Source: Mycobacterium sp. E796
GTDB lineage: Bacteria > Actinomycetota > Actinomycetes > Mycobacteriales > Mycobacteriaceae
Reading direction: 5' to 3'
NCBI RefSeq assembly: GCF_001672815.1
Contig: NZ_LZKK01000340.1
Coordinates: 1-46,625, forward strand
Length of the DNA stretch: 46,625 bases
Of this stretch, positions 15,414 to 24,179 are shown piece by piece. A model generated the notes under the pieces. It worked only from the letters and a program-made list of their open reading frames with translations. It was not told where the DNA came from and did not search any database. Made by a program: the position numbers and the translations under genes. Every line of letters begins with the position of its first letter. Within the stretch, counting starts at the first letter, position 1.

Positions 15414-17105
15414 ATGCCGCACGTTATTACCCAGTCGTGCTGCAACGACGGGTCCTGTGTCTTCGCCTGCCCGGTGAACTGCATTCACCCCACACCGGAC
15501 GAGCCGGGCTTCGCGACGTCCGAGATGCTCTACATCGATCCGGTGGCCTGCGTGGACTGCGGTGCGTGCGTGAGCGCGTGCCCGGTCGGCGCGATCGCGC
15601 CGGACAACCGGTTGGAGCCCAAGCAGCTGCCCTTCGTCGAAATCAACGCCTCGTTCTACCCCGAGCGACCCGCCGACGTGAAGCTGCCACCGACGTCGAA
15701 GCTGGCCCCGGTGATCCCGGCCGCCGAGGTGCGCGCGCGCCGTCGGCCGTTGACCGTGGCCATCGTGGGATCCGGTCCGGCGGCGATGTATGCGGCCGAC
15801 GAACTGCTGACCCAACACGGGGTGCGGGTCAACGTCTTCGAGAAGCTGCCCACGCCCTACGGATTGGTGCGCGCAGGCGTGGCGCCCGACCACCAGAACA
15901 CAAAGAAAGTCACGCGGCTCTTCGACCGCGTATCGCGCCACCGCCACTTCCGCTTCTACCTGAACGTCGAGGTCGGCGAGCATCTCAGCCACGCCGATCT
16001 GTTGGCCCACCACCACGCCGTGCTGTATGCGGTGGGAGCGCCGGACGATCGCCGCTTGGACATCGACGGGATGGGCCTGCCGGGCACTGGCACCGCCACC
16101 GAGTTCGTCGCGTGGATCAACGGGCATCCCGACTTCACCGATTTGCCGGTCGATCTGGGTCACGAACGCGTGGTGATCATCGGCAATGGCAACGTCGCCC
16201 TCGACGTGGCCCGGGTGCTGACGGCGGACCCGGAGGACCTCGCCCGAACCGACATCTCGGACCACGCGCTGGAAGCGCTTCGCCGCTCGGCCGTGCGGGA
16301 AGTGGTGATCGCGGCCCGGCGCGGGCCCGCCCATTCGGCGTTCACCCTGCCCGAATTGATCGGGCTGACCGGCACTTCCGAGGTCGTGCTCGACGCCGCG
16401 GACCACCAGCGTGTGGCGAGCGATCTGGCGAGCGTTTCGGATCCGCTGACCAAGAGCAAGCTGGAGATCCTGAGCAAGCTAGGCGACGCTTCGGCACCCT
16501 TGTCGCGCAAGCGAATCCGGCTGGCCTATCAGCTCACGCCCGAGCGCGTGTTGGGTGAGCGGCGCGCGACCGGCGTGGAATTCTCCGTCACCGGCACCGA
16601 CGAGGCGCACCGGCTCGACGCCGGACTGGTGCTGACGTCGATCGGCTACCGCGGCAAGGCGATTCGCGACCTTCCGTTCGACGAATCCGCGGCGGTCGTG
16701 CCCAACGAGGGTGGTCGCGTCGTCGAACCCGGCTCCGGCCTACCGGTGCCCGGCGCATACGTGGCGGGCTGGATCAAGCGCGGGCCGACGGGGTTCATCG
16801 GCACCAACAAGTCCTGCTCGATCCAGACCGTCCACGCCTTGGTGGCCGATTTCAACGCCGGCCGGCTCACCGATCCGGTGGCCAAGCCGGAGGCCCTGGG
16901 CCGGCTGGTGCGGGCGCGCCGGCCTGCCGTCGTCGACTCGGCGGGGTGGCGCGCCATCGACGCCGCGGAGATCGAGCGCGGCGGCCGCGATGGCCGGCCA
17001 CGCAACAAGTTCACCGCCGTCGCCGACATGCTCGCCGCGGCGGCCGCCGCGCAACCGGCGCCGCCGATGCGACGCCGGCTACTGGCCCGGCTGCGGGACT
17101 CTTAG
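15414..17105 (+). CDS. fprB: Ferredoxin/ferredoxin-NADP+ reductase FprB
   Basis: A 563-residue fusion. Residues 1-75 are a bacterial 7Fe/8Fe ferredoxin (SCCNDGSCVFACPVNCIHP and CVDCGACVSACPVGAI). The rest is an adrenodoxin-reductase-type FAD/NADPH flavoprotein with VAIVGSGPAAMYAADEL (about 115-131), PYGLVRAGVAPDH and the NADPH loop IIGNGNVALDVARVL (about 255-269), ending with GWIKRGPTGFIGTNK. It moves electrons between NADPH and its own iron-sulfur clusters for oxygenases. ATG 15414 gives MPHVITQSCC; the reading upstream belongs to another frame. It is co-oriented with the AurF-like gene, and its stop overlaps the convergent VOC gene by 4 bp. Confidence 0.94.
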   Translation: MPHVITQSCCNDGSCVFACPVNCIHPTPDEPGFATSEMLYIDPVACVDCGACVSACPVGAIAPDNRLEPKQLPFVEINASFYPERPADVKLPPTSKLAPVIPAAEVRARRRPLTVAIVGSGPAAMYAADELLTQHGVRVNVFEKLPTPYGLVRAGVAPDHQNTKKVTRLFDRVSRHRHFRFYLNVEVGEHLSHADLLAHHHAVLYAVGAPDDRRLDIDGMGLPGTGTATEFVAWINGHPDFTDLPVDLGHERVVIIGNGNVALDVARVLTADPEDLARTDISDHALEALRRSAVREVVIAARRGPAHSAFTLPELIGLTGTSEVVLDAADHQRVASDLASVSDPLTKSKLEILSKLGDASAPLSRKRIRLAYQLTPERVLGERRATGVEFSVTGTDEAHRLDAGLVLTSIGYRGKAIRDLPFDESAAVVPNEGGRVVEPGSGLPVPGAYVAGWIKRGPTGFIGTNKSCSIQTVHALVADFNAGRLTDPVAKPEALGRLVRARRPAVVDSAGWRAIDAAEIERGGRDGRPRNKFTAVADMLAAAAAAQPAPPMRRRLLARLRDS

Positions 17106-17557
17106 CCCGCCTGCCCGGCCATCGCGGCTGCGATCTCGTCGGGGCTGACCTCGCGCACCGGCTGTCCCAGCGACCAGTGGTGGCCGAACGGGTCGGCGAC
17201 CACGCCGTAGCGGTCTCCCCAGAACTGGTCGTCCAGCGGGGCCACCACGGTGGCGCCCGCGTCGAGCGCCCGCTGGAACTTGGCGTCGACGTCGGTGACC
17301 GTCAGGTGAATGGTGACCGGGGTTCCGCCAAGCGACTTGGGCGTCATCGACTTGCCGCCGCAGGTTTCCGGGAAGTCGTCGTTGAGCATCACCGTGAAGC
17401 CGTTGATGCGCAGCGCGGCGTGGACGAGCCTGCCGTCGGGGCCGGGCACGCGGCCCAGCTCCTCGGCGCCAAAAGCCTTGACGTAGAAGTCGATCGCCGC
17501 GGCGGCGTCGTCGACCACGAGGTGCGGGGACAGTGCCGGTTCGATGTTGATCGCCAT
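17102..17557 (-). CDS. VOC-superfamily (glyoxalase-like) protein, Rv0887c type
   Basis: A 151-residue vicinal-oxygen-chelate protein of the PhnB-like type: SPHLVVDDAAAAIDFYVKAFGAEELGRV, then HAALRINGFTVMLND and VADPFGHHWSLG near the end. Such proteins form two beta-alpha-beta modules around a metal or ligand pocket. Substrate unknown; it is not typical lactoylglutathione lyase. ATG 17557 has an AAGGAGGCC Shine-Dalgarno. The next 150 bp upstream hold no gene, and the Rv0888 gene present there in M. tuberculosis is missing. Confidence 0.88.
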   Translation of the reverse strand: MAINIEPALSPHLVVDDAAAAIDFYVKAFGAEELGRVPGPDGRLVHAALRINGFTVMLNDDFPETCGGKSMTPKSLGGTPVTIHLTVTDVDAKFQRALDAGATVVAPLDDQFWGDRYGVVADPFGHHWSLGQPVREVSPDEIAAAMAGQAG

Positions 17558-17712
17558 GGTGGCCTCCTTGTTGTCGGTCTCGGATGCCAGCCCAGGCGGA
17601 GGCTGGCTCACGGTTATTGACTCGGCCCGCGACCCAAACTCATCGCGGCCGGATCCATTCAAGCGCCGGGCACCGACAACTAACGGACGCCTGCGTGACG
17701 CCGGCGCGAAGA

Positions 17713-18834
17713 TCAGGCGTGAGTGAGAACCCGGTCCCAGCCCTCGACGTCTTCCGGGCTGCGCGGGCCCGGTCCGACATAGATGGCCGACGGGCGAACC
17801 AGCTTCCCGAGCCGCTTCTGCTCGAGGATGTGGGCGCACCATCCCGCGGTGCGACCACAGGTGAACATCGCCGGCATCATGTTGGCCGGCACCCGGGCGA
17901 AGTCCAGGATGACGGCGGCCCAGAACTCGACGTTGGTTTCGATGGCCCGGTCCGGGCGCCGCTCCCGCAGTTCGGCCAGCGCGGCCTGTTCCAGCGCGAC
18001 CGCGACCTCGTGGCGCGGGGCGCCGAGCCGTTCCGCGGCCGCCCGCAGCACCCGCGCCCGCGGGTCCTCGGCGCGGTAAACCCGGTGGCCGAATCCCATC
18101 AGCTTGTCGCCGCGGTCCAGGATCGACTTGACCAGGCCGCGGGCGTCGCCGGTGCGCTCGACCTCCTCGATCATCGGCAGCACCCGCGCCGGCGCACCAC
18201 CGTGCAGGGGGCCGCTCATCGCCCCGATCGCCCCCGACAGTGATGCCGCGACGTCGGCGCCGGTCGAGGCGATCACCCGCGCGGTGAACGTCGACGCGTT
18301 CATGCCGTGCTCGGCGGCCGACACCCAGTAAGCGTCGATGGCCTCGACGTGCCGCGGGTCCGGCTCGCCCTGCCATCGGGTCATGAATCGCGCTGTGACG
18401 GTGGGGCATTCGTCGATTACTCGCTGCGGAACGGCCGGCTGGTAAATGCCGCGCGCCGACTGTGCGACGTAGGACAGGGCCATCACCGAGGCCCGGGCCA
18501 GCTGGTCGCGGGCGGTGGCCTCGTCGGTGTCGAGCAAGGGCTTGTAGCCCCAAATGGGGGCCAGCATTGCCAGGCCCGCCTGCACGTCGACCCGGACGTC
18601 GCCGGTGTGGATGGGCAGCGGGAACGGCTCGGCGGGCGGCAGCCCGTGGCCGAACTTTCCGTCGACCAGTAGCGCCCAGACGTCGCCGAACGTGACCTGC
18701 TGAGTCACCAGGTCTTCGATGTCGACGCCGCGGTAGCGCAGCGCGCCGCCGTCTTTATCCGGTTCGGCAATTTCGGTGGTGAAGGCCACCACGCCTTCCA
18801 GGCCGGGGACAAAGTTTTCGGGGACAACAGTCAT
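17713..18834 (-). CDS. citA: Citrate synthase CitA (second, short citrate synthase)
   Basis: A 373-residue citrate synthase-family enzyme joining acetyl-CoA and oxaloacetate. Seen are GALRYRGVDIEDL, EHGMNAST with the first active-site His, GPLHGGAP, and GFGHRVYRAEDPRA with the second His. At the position of the catalytic Asp (NVDF in GltA2) it reads NVEFW, with Glu at residue 303. ATG 18834 gives the same length as M. tuberculosis CitA. It is divergent from pdxH across a palindromic operator and separated by about 900 bp from gltA2, the main citrate synthase. Confidence 0.93.
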   Translation of the reverse strand: MTVVPENFVPGLEGVVAFTTEIAEPDKDGGALRYRGVDIEDLVTQQVTFGDVWALLVDGKFGHGLPPAEPFPLPIHTGDVRVDVQAGLAMLAPIWGYKPLLDTDEATARDQLARASVMALSYVAQSARGIYQPAVPQRVIDECPTVTARFMTRWQGEPDPRHVEAIDAYWVSAAEHGMNASTFTARVIASTGADVAASLSGAIGAMSGPLHGGAPARVLPMIEEVERTGDARGLVKSILDRGDKLMGFGHRVYRAEDPRARVLRAAAERLGAPRHEVAVALEQAALAELRERRPDRAIETNVEFWAAVILDFARVPANMMPAMFTCGRTAGWCAHILEQKRLGKLVRPSAIYVGPGPRSPEDVEGWDRVLTHA

Positions 18835-18868
18835 GGGAGAAATTCTCGCACCCCACCTACGGGCGGAC

Positions 18869-18899
18869 GCTACCGGCCGGTAGCAACCGCCGGTAGCGT
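18869..18899. promoter_or_regulatory. Palindromic operator between citA and pdxH, overlapping the pdxH -10
   Basis: A perfect 14-bp palindrome CTACCGGCCGGTAG (18870-18883) contains inverted copies of the word CCGGTAGC (18869-18876 inverted, 18877-18884 direct). A third direct copy (18890-18897) overlaps TAGCGT (18894-18899), a -10 that ends 7 bp before the pdxH ATG. Binding here would block pdxH and could also act on citA. Confidence 0.6.
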
Positions 18900-18906
18900 G
18901 GGCGCA

Positions 18907-19566
18907 ATGGCTGGACCAGCGGAGGAACACCTGCAGAGGATGCGCGTCGAGTACGGGTCGGTCGAGAAGGACGGCAGCCCGGACCTGGATGCGGATTGGT
19001 TGGCCGACGGGTGGCTTGCCTTGTTCCGCAAGTGGATTGAGGACGCCGAGCGCGCCGGGGTGGCCGAGCCGAACGCGTTCGTGTTGGCCACCGTCGCCGA
19101 CGGCCGGCCGGTCAGCCGATCGGTGTTGTGCAAGAGCGCCGACGAGACCGGAATCACTTTTTTCACCAATTACGACTCGGCCAAGGGCGTCGAGCTGGCG
19201 GCCACGCCGTACGCGTCGGCCACCTTCCCCTGGTACCTGCTGGGCCGGCAGGTGCACATCCGCGGCCCGGTCAGCAAGGTCGACCCGCAGGTTACGCAGG
19301 ACTACTGGTCCCAGCGGCCGCGCGGCTCACAACTGGGCGCCTGGGCATCGCACCAGTCGCGGCCGATCGCCTCGCGCGCGGCGCTGCTCGAACAGCTCGA
19401 CGAGGTCACGCGGCGCTTCGCCGACTCGGAGCGCGTCCCCGTTCCGCCCAACTGGGGCGGCTACCTCCTCGCGCCCGAGGTCGTCGAATTCTGGCAGGGC
19501 CGGGAAAACCGGGTGCACAACCGGATTCGCGTCGCGGGCGGGCGCGTCGAGCGCCTACAGCCCTGA
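18907..19566 (+). CDS. pdxH: Pyridoxamine 5'-phosphate oxidase
   Basis: A 219-residue FMN enzyme converting pyridoxine or pyridoxamine 5'-phosphate to PLP. Family segments are MRVEYGSVEKDGSPDLDADW, NAFVLATVADGRPVSRSVLCK, GITFFTNYDSAKG, the FMN/PLP block RGSQLGAWASHQS, PPNWGGYLLAPEVVEFWQG and the C-terminal RRNRVHNR-like GRENRVHNRIRV. ATG 18907 follows a -10 by 7 bp, so the mRNA is probably leaderless; a GTG three codons earlier is unlikely. M. tuberculosis keeps its pdxH elsewhere (Rv2607) and has Rv0890c-Rv0895 here. Confidence 0.93.
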   Translation: MAGPAEEHLQRMRVEYGSVEKDGSPDLDADWLADGWLALFRKWIEDAERAGVAEPNAFVLATVADGRPVSRSVLCKSADETGITFFTNYDSAKGVELAATPYASATFPWYLLGRQVHIRGPVSKVDPQVTQDYWSQRPRGSQLGAWASHQSRPIASRAALLEQLDEVTRRFADSERVPVPPNWGGYLLAPEVVEFWQGRENRVHNRIRVAGGRVERLQP

Positions 19567-19743
19567 ATGTCGGCGCGCGCTATGAGGCCCGTCACACCCC
19601 GAGTTCGCCCCGGCTTAACCGCCGGACGGGCGCACGACCAGCGGACTCGACCCCGGGCAGGCGCGCCGCCGCCGCAACGACTACCTTCAGCAGTAAGCAC
19701 CTAGTCAGGGCAGCCATACCAGCCAGAGCGCAAAGGGGTTCTC

Positions 19744-21039
<1,296 letters not shown>

Positions 21040-21050
21040 TTCCGGCCACC

Positions 21051-21107
21051 AGACGCAAAAGCCCCCTTTTCGGCGCGAAATCAGGGGCTTTTACGTCTGC
21101 TCGCGAG
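21051..21107. repeat. Dispersed palindrome copy A, acting as terminator after gltA2
   Basis: Arms AGACGCAAAAGCCCC (21051-21065) and GGGGCTTTTACGTCT (21084-21098) pair at 14 of 15 positions around an 18-nt loop. On the minus strand the right side continues as GCGAGCAGACG, the shared core of the family. The hairpin sits just after the gltA2 stop, and its right arm is inside the 3' end of the convergent oxidoreductase gene, encoding its last residues ASRRKSP. Confidence 0.8.
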
Positions 21108-22664
21108 GGAGGCCAGCACGGCCATCGCGGCGTTGTGGCCGCCGATGCCCGACACCGCCCCGCCCCGGCGGGCGCCCGAGCCGCACAACATGATTCGTTC
21201 GTGGGCCGTCGCTACGCCCCATTGCCGTGCGGGGGTGTCCAGCGGCTCGTCGTCGTCGGCGAATGGCCACGACAGCCCGCCGTGAAAGATGTTGCCCGCG
21301 GTCATGCCCAGCGTGCGGTGCAGGTCGAGGGTGGTCGTCGTCTCGATGCAGGGGCGACCGTTCGCTTCGCATAGGAGGACGTCCTGAATCGGTTCGGCGA
21401 GAACGGAATTCAGCGACTCCAGCACCGAGTCGGTCAGCCGGTCGCGCAGCGCGCCGGAGTAGCTGCCGTCGAACAGCGAGTGCGGGGTGTGCAGGCCGAA
21501 CACCGTCATCGTGTGGGCGCCCGAGTCGCGCAGGGCTTCCGACACAATGCTGGGGTCGGTCAGCGAATGGCAATAGGCCTCGCACGGTAGCGGATTCGGG
21601 ATCTGCCCGTCGGCCGCGCGCTGGTATGCGCCGTCCAGTTGGGTCCACGTCTCGTTGACGTGAAACGTCCCCGCGAACGCCTCCTCCGGTGTGACGGCGG
21701 CGTCGCGCAACCGGGGTAGCCGGCGCAGCACCATGTTCACCTTGACCTGCGCGCCCTGGGCCGGCGCGGCGGGTCGTTCGCCGAGCAGGCCGGCCAGGAC
21801 CGTCGGTGTCACACCGGCCAGAACGAACCTTCCCCGGACCACGTGCTCGTCGTCGCCGCGGTGGTAGCGCACCTGGCCGTCCGGGTCGACGCCGAAAACC
21901 TCGGCGCCGGTAATTATTTCGGCGCCGTGGCCGGCGGCCGCGGCCGCCAGTGCCGTGGTCAACGCGCCCATCCCACCGACTGGGACGTCCCAGTCGCCAG
22001 TGCCGCCGCCGAGCACGTGGTAGAGGAAGCAGACGTTCTGCCGCAGCGACGGGTCGTCGAGGCGGGCGAAGGTGCCGATGAGTGCGTCGGTCGCGATCAC
22101 GCCGCGCACCAGGTCGTTGCCGACCGCCTCGGCGATGGCGTGGCCGATCGGCTCGTCGATCATGGCGCGCCACGCGTCCGCAGCGGCGGGATCGCCGGCG
22201 TCGATGACGTGCCGGCGGGCCTGCTCGCGGGTGCACAGCGGCTCGAGCAGCGTCGGCCAGAGCCGCTGGGTGACCAGCCGGCAGCGTCGGTAGAACGCGG
22301 CGAACCGGGGCTCGTCCTCGGTGGCGCCGATGGCGGCGAACTGGCCGGGCCGCCCGATCAGCAGGCCGGTGCGGCCGGCGGTCGCGGGGTCGGGGGTGTA
22401 GGACGAGAATCGCCGGCCGGCCAACCGCACGCCGACCCCGAGGTCCTCGAGGATGCGCGACGGCAGCAGGCTGACGAGATACGAATACCGCGACAGTCGA
22501 ACCTCGACGCCCTCGAAGGCCTGCACGGACACCGCGGCCCCGCCGACCTGCGCCAGCCGTTCCAGCAGCCGCACCCGAAGGCCGGCCCGGGCCAGGTAGC
22601 CCGCCGCGACCAGACCGTTGTGACCCCCGCCGACGATGACGACGTCGACATCCGAAGGGGACAC
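21081..22664 (-). CDS. CrtI-like FAD-dependent oxidoreductase (phytoene desaturase-type fold, Rv0897c)
   Basis: A 527-residue flavoprotein with an N-terminal FAD-binding motif VVIVGGGHNGLVAAGYLARAG (from about residue 8), a following ERLAQVGG and a C-terminal CGSGARRGGAVSGIGGHNAA that closes the FAD site, as in carotenoid desaturase and amine-oxidase-like enzymes. The substrate is unknown; no carotenoid genes adjoin except a carotenoid oxygenase 17 kb away. GTG 22664 lies 2 bp after the stop of the DUF2630 gene, so both are one transcript. The tail ASRRKSP is encoded by repeat copy A and is unlikely to be ancestral. Confidence 0.9.
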   Translation of the reverse strand: MSPSDVDVVIVGGGHNGLVAAGYLARAGLRVRLLERLAQVGGAAVSVQAFEGVEVRLSRYSYLVSLLPSRILEDLGVGVRLAGRRFSSYTPDPATAGRTGLLIGRPGQFAAIGATEDEPRFAAFYRRCRLVTQRLWPTLLEPLCTREQARRHVIDAGDPAAADAWRAMIDEPIGHAIAEAVGNDLVRGVIATDALIGTFARLDDPSLRQNVCFLYHVLGGGTGDWDVPVGGMGALTTALAAAAAGHGAEIITGAEVFGVDPDGQVRYHRGDDEHVVRGRFVLAGVTPTVLAGLLGERPAAPAQGAQVKVNMVLRRLPRLRDAAVTPEEAFAGTFHVNETWTQLDGAYQRAADGQIPNPLPCEAYCHSLTDPSIVSEALRDSGAHTMTVFGLHTPHSLFDGSYSGALRDRLTDSVLESLNSVLAEPIQDVLLCEANGRPCIETTTTLDLHRTLGMTAGNIFHGGLSWPFADDDEPLDTPARQWGVATAHERIMLCGSGARRGGAVSGIGGHNAAMAVLASLASRRKSP

Positions 22665-22666
22665 GC

Positions 22667-22930
22667 TCAGCCCAGGTAGCCCTCGACCTCGTCGGGCGGA
22701 CGTACCTGCGCCTCGCGCGGGTCACCGCCGGTTTCGCGCAGCGCCCGGCGCTGCCGCAGCAGGTCCCAGCACTGGTCGAGTTCGACCTCGAGCCGGCGCA
22801 GGCGATCGTGCTCCTCGTCCGTGCTGATCTCGCCGTGCTGCAGCTGTGCCCGCAGGGTCTTCTCCTCGGCGACCAGCCCCTGGATGTGTGCCAGGGTCTC
22901 GCTGTCGGTCGGTTTGTTGCCGTTGGCCAT
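22667..22930 (-). CDS. DUF2630 small protein (Rv0898c type)
   Basis: An 87-residue, strongly charged helical protein: HIQGLVAEEKTLRAQL then DEEHDRLRRLEVELDQCWDLLRQRRAL, a coiled-coil-like hairpin, and a tail VRPPDEVEGYLG. Function unknown. The same length and position as Rv0898c support ATG 22930. It is translated just before the CrtI-like oxidoreductase with 2 bp between, and divergent from arfA. Confidence 0.9.
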   Translation of the reverse strand: MANGNKPTDSETLAHIQGLVAEEKTLRAQLQHGEISTDEEHDRLRRLEVELDQCWDLLRQRRALRETGGDPREAQVRPPDEVEGYLG

Positions 22931-23037
22931 GGGTCCAGTGTGCCCGACTTGGCAGGCGTTGCCGCTCCGACTCGGTAGGCTGCATATCGCCTGGAAGATG
23001 CAAACGTCGGGGGAGCTAACCGAGGGGAGACGCAAAA

Positions 23038-24018
23038 GTGGGGGTAGGCACGGGTTTGCGGCATCCGGCCGCAAGCACCGACTCGGTGCCGGTGCCGGAG
23101 ATTCACCGGCCCTCGGCCGGCCTGCCCTGGCTGATCGCGGTGGCGGTAATTCCGTTGCTGATAGCGGTGATCGGCTACGGCGCGTTCGACCAACCGCGGC
23201 CCGCCCACGGGGCGGGTGGCCCGGCACCGGGGCAAGGGACGTCGAGCACGTCCGCCGCTCCGAAGCTCTCCCTGGCAACCCTGTCGATCACTCGCAACGG
23301 CAACGACTTGACGCTCGTCGGCGACTTCCCCGACGACTCCGCCAAGGCGGCCCTGCTGAAGGCCGTCAAGGGCTCGCTGCCGGGCGTCAACGTCATCGAC
23401 CAGATCCACATCAATCCCAACATCGATGCGCTCGATTTCGCTAAGGCCGCACCGATATTCAAAGACAGCGCCTCGATTCCCGATTTCAGTCTCGTGGCCG
23501 GCGGGGACACGATCACCCTGGCGGGCTCCGCGTCATCGCAAGACCAGAAGAACGCCGTCAGTCAGGACGCAGCGCGCACCTGGTCCACTTTGAAGGTCGT
23601 TGACAAGCTTGTGGTCAACGGGCCGGTTCCGCCGCCGGCACTGCCTGCCGCGGGACAATGCAACGATCTGCAATCGGCGATCAATGCGGTGATGGGCGGG
23701 CCGATCACGTTCGCGAACGACGGGTTCAGCCTGACCCCGCCCGACATCCAGATCCTGATTCAGGTGTCGGGCAGGCTCAAGGCTTGCCCCACCGCGCACG
23801 CGACGATCAACGGCTTCAGCGACAACTCCGGCGTCGAGGCGATCAACATCGCATTGAGCAGCCAGCGGGCCCAGCGCGTGGCCGATTTCCTGGCTGCCAA
23901 CGGCGTCGCGAGCGCGGTGCTGATCGTCAAGGGTCTGGGTTCGGTCAATCCCGTCGCCCCCAACGACACGGTCGATGGTCGTGCCAAGAACCGTCGCGTC
24001 GAAATCGTTGTGAGCTAA
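23038..24018 (+). CDS. arfA: Peptidoglycan-binding membrane protein ArfA (OmpATb)
   Basis: A 326-residue protein: a cytoplasmic N-terminus, one transmembrane helix (about 29-49, LPWLIAVAVIPLLIAVIGYG), a BON-type domain (about 75-195) and an OmpA-like C-terminal domain (about 205-326) with the peptidoglycan-binding segment TINGFSDNSG and SSQRAQRVADFL, ending in GRAKNRRVEIVV. In M. tuberculosis the arf operon is needed for ammonia secretion and adaptation to acid. GTG 23038 has a GGGGAGACG Shine-Dalgarno, and a TAGGCT -10-like element lies about 55 bp upstream. Confidence 0.95.
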   Translation: MGVGTGLRHPAASTDSVPVPEIHRPSAGLPWLIAVAVIPLLIAVIGYGAFDQPRPAHGAGGPAPGQGTSSTSAAPKLSLATLSITRNGNDLTLVGDFPDDSAKAALLKAVKGSLPGVNVIDQIHINPNIDALDFAKAAPIFKDSASIPDFSLVAGGDTITLAGSASSQDQKNAVSQDAARTWSTLKVVDKLVVNGPVPPPALPAAGQCNDLQSAINAVMGGPITFANDGFSLTPPDIQILIQVSGRLKACPTAHATINGFSDNSGVEAINIALSSQRAQRVADFLAANGVASAVLIVKGLGSVNPVAPNDTVDGRAKNRRVEIVVS

Positions 24019-24029
24019 GGAGATCCGGC

Positions 24030-24179
24030 ATGGATTTCGTGATCCAGTGGTTGTGGTACCTGCTCGCATTCGTGGCGGGCTCGGCCGTTGCCCGCGTGAT
24101 CGCCAACATCTTGAACAAGCGCGTCGTCGTTGACGAAGTCCCCGCCGTTGCGAACCGGCACGAGAGGGACGACGACTGA
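24030..24179 (+). CDS. arfB: ArfB small membrane protein
   Basis: A 49-residue protein with one membrane segment (about residues 3-26, IQWLWYLLAFVAGSAVARVIA) and a short charged tail ending HERDDD. It sits 11 bp after arfA with an AAGGAGAT Shine-Dalgarno and shares one base with the arfC start, as in Rv0899-Rv0901. It is too short to identify by domain; the call rests on position, length and topology. Confidence 0.88.
   Translation: MDFVIQWLWYLLAFVAGSAVARVIANILNKRVVVDEVPAVANRHERDDD

Noticed and set aside
17558..17712. Possible small gene between the VOC gene and citA
   Set aside because: Only short frames without start signals; treated as a spacer.
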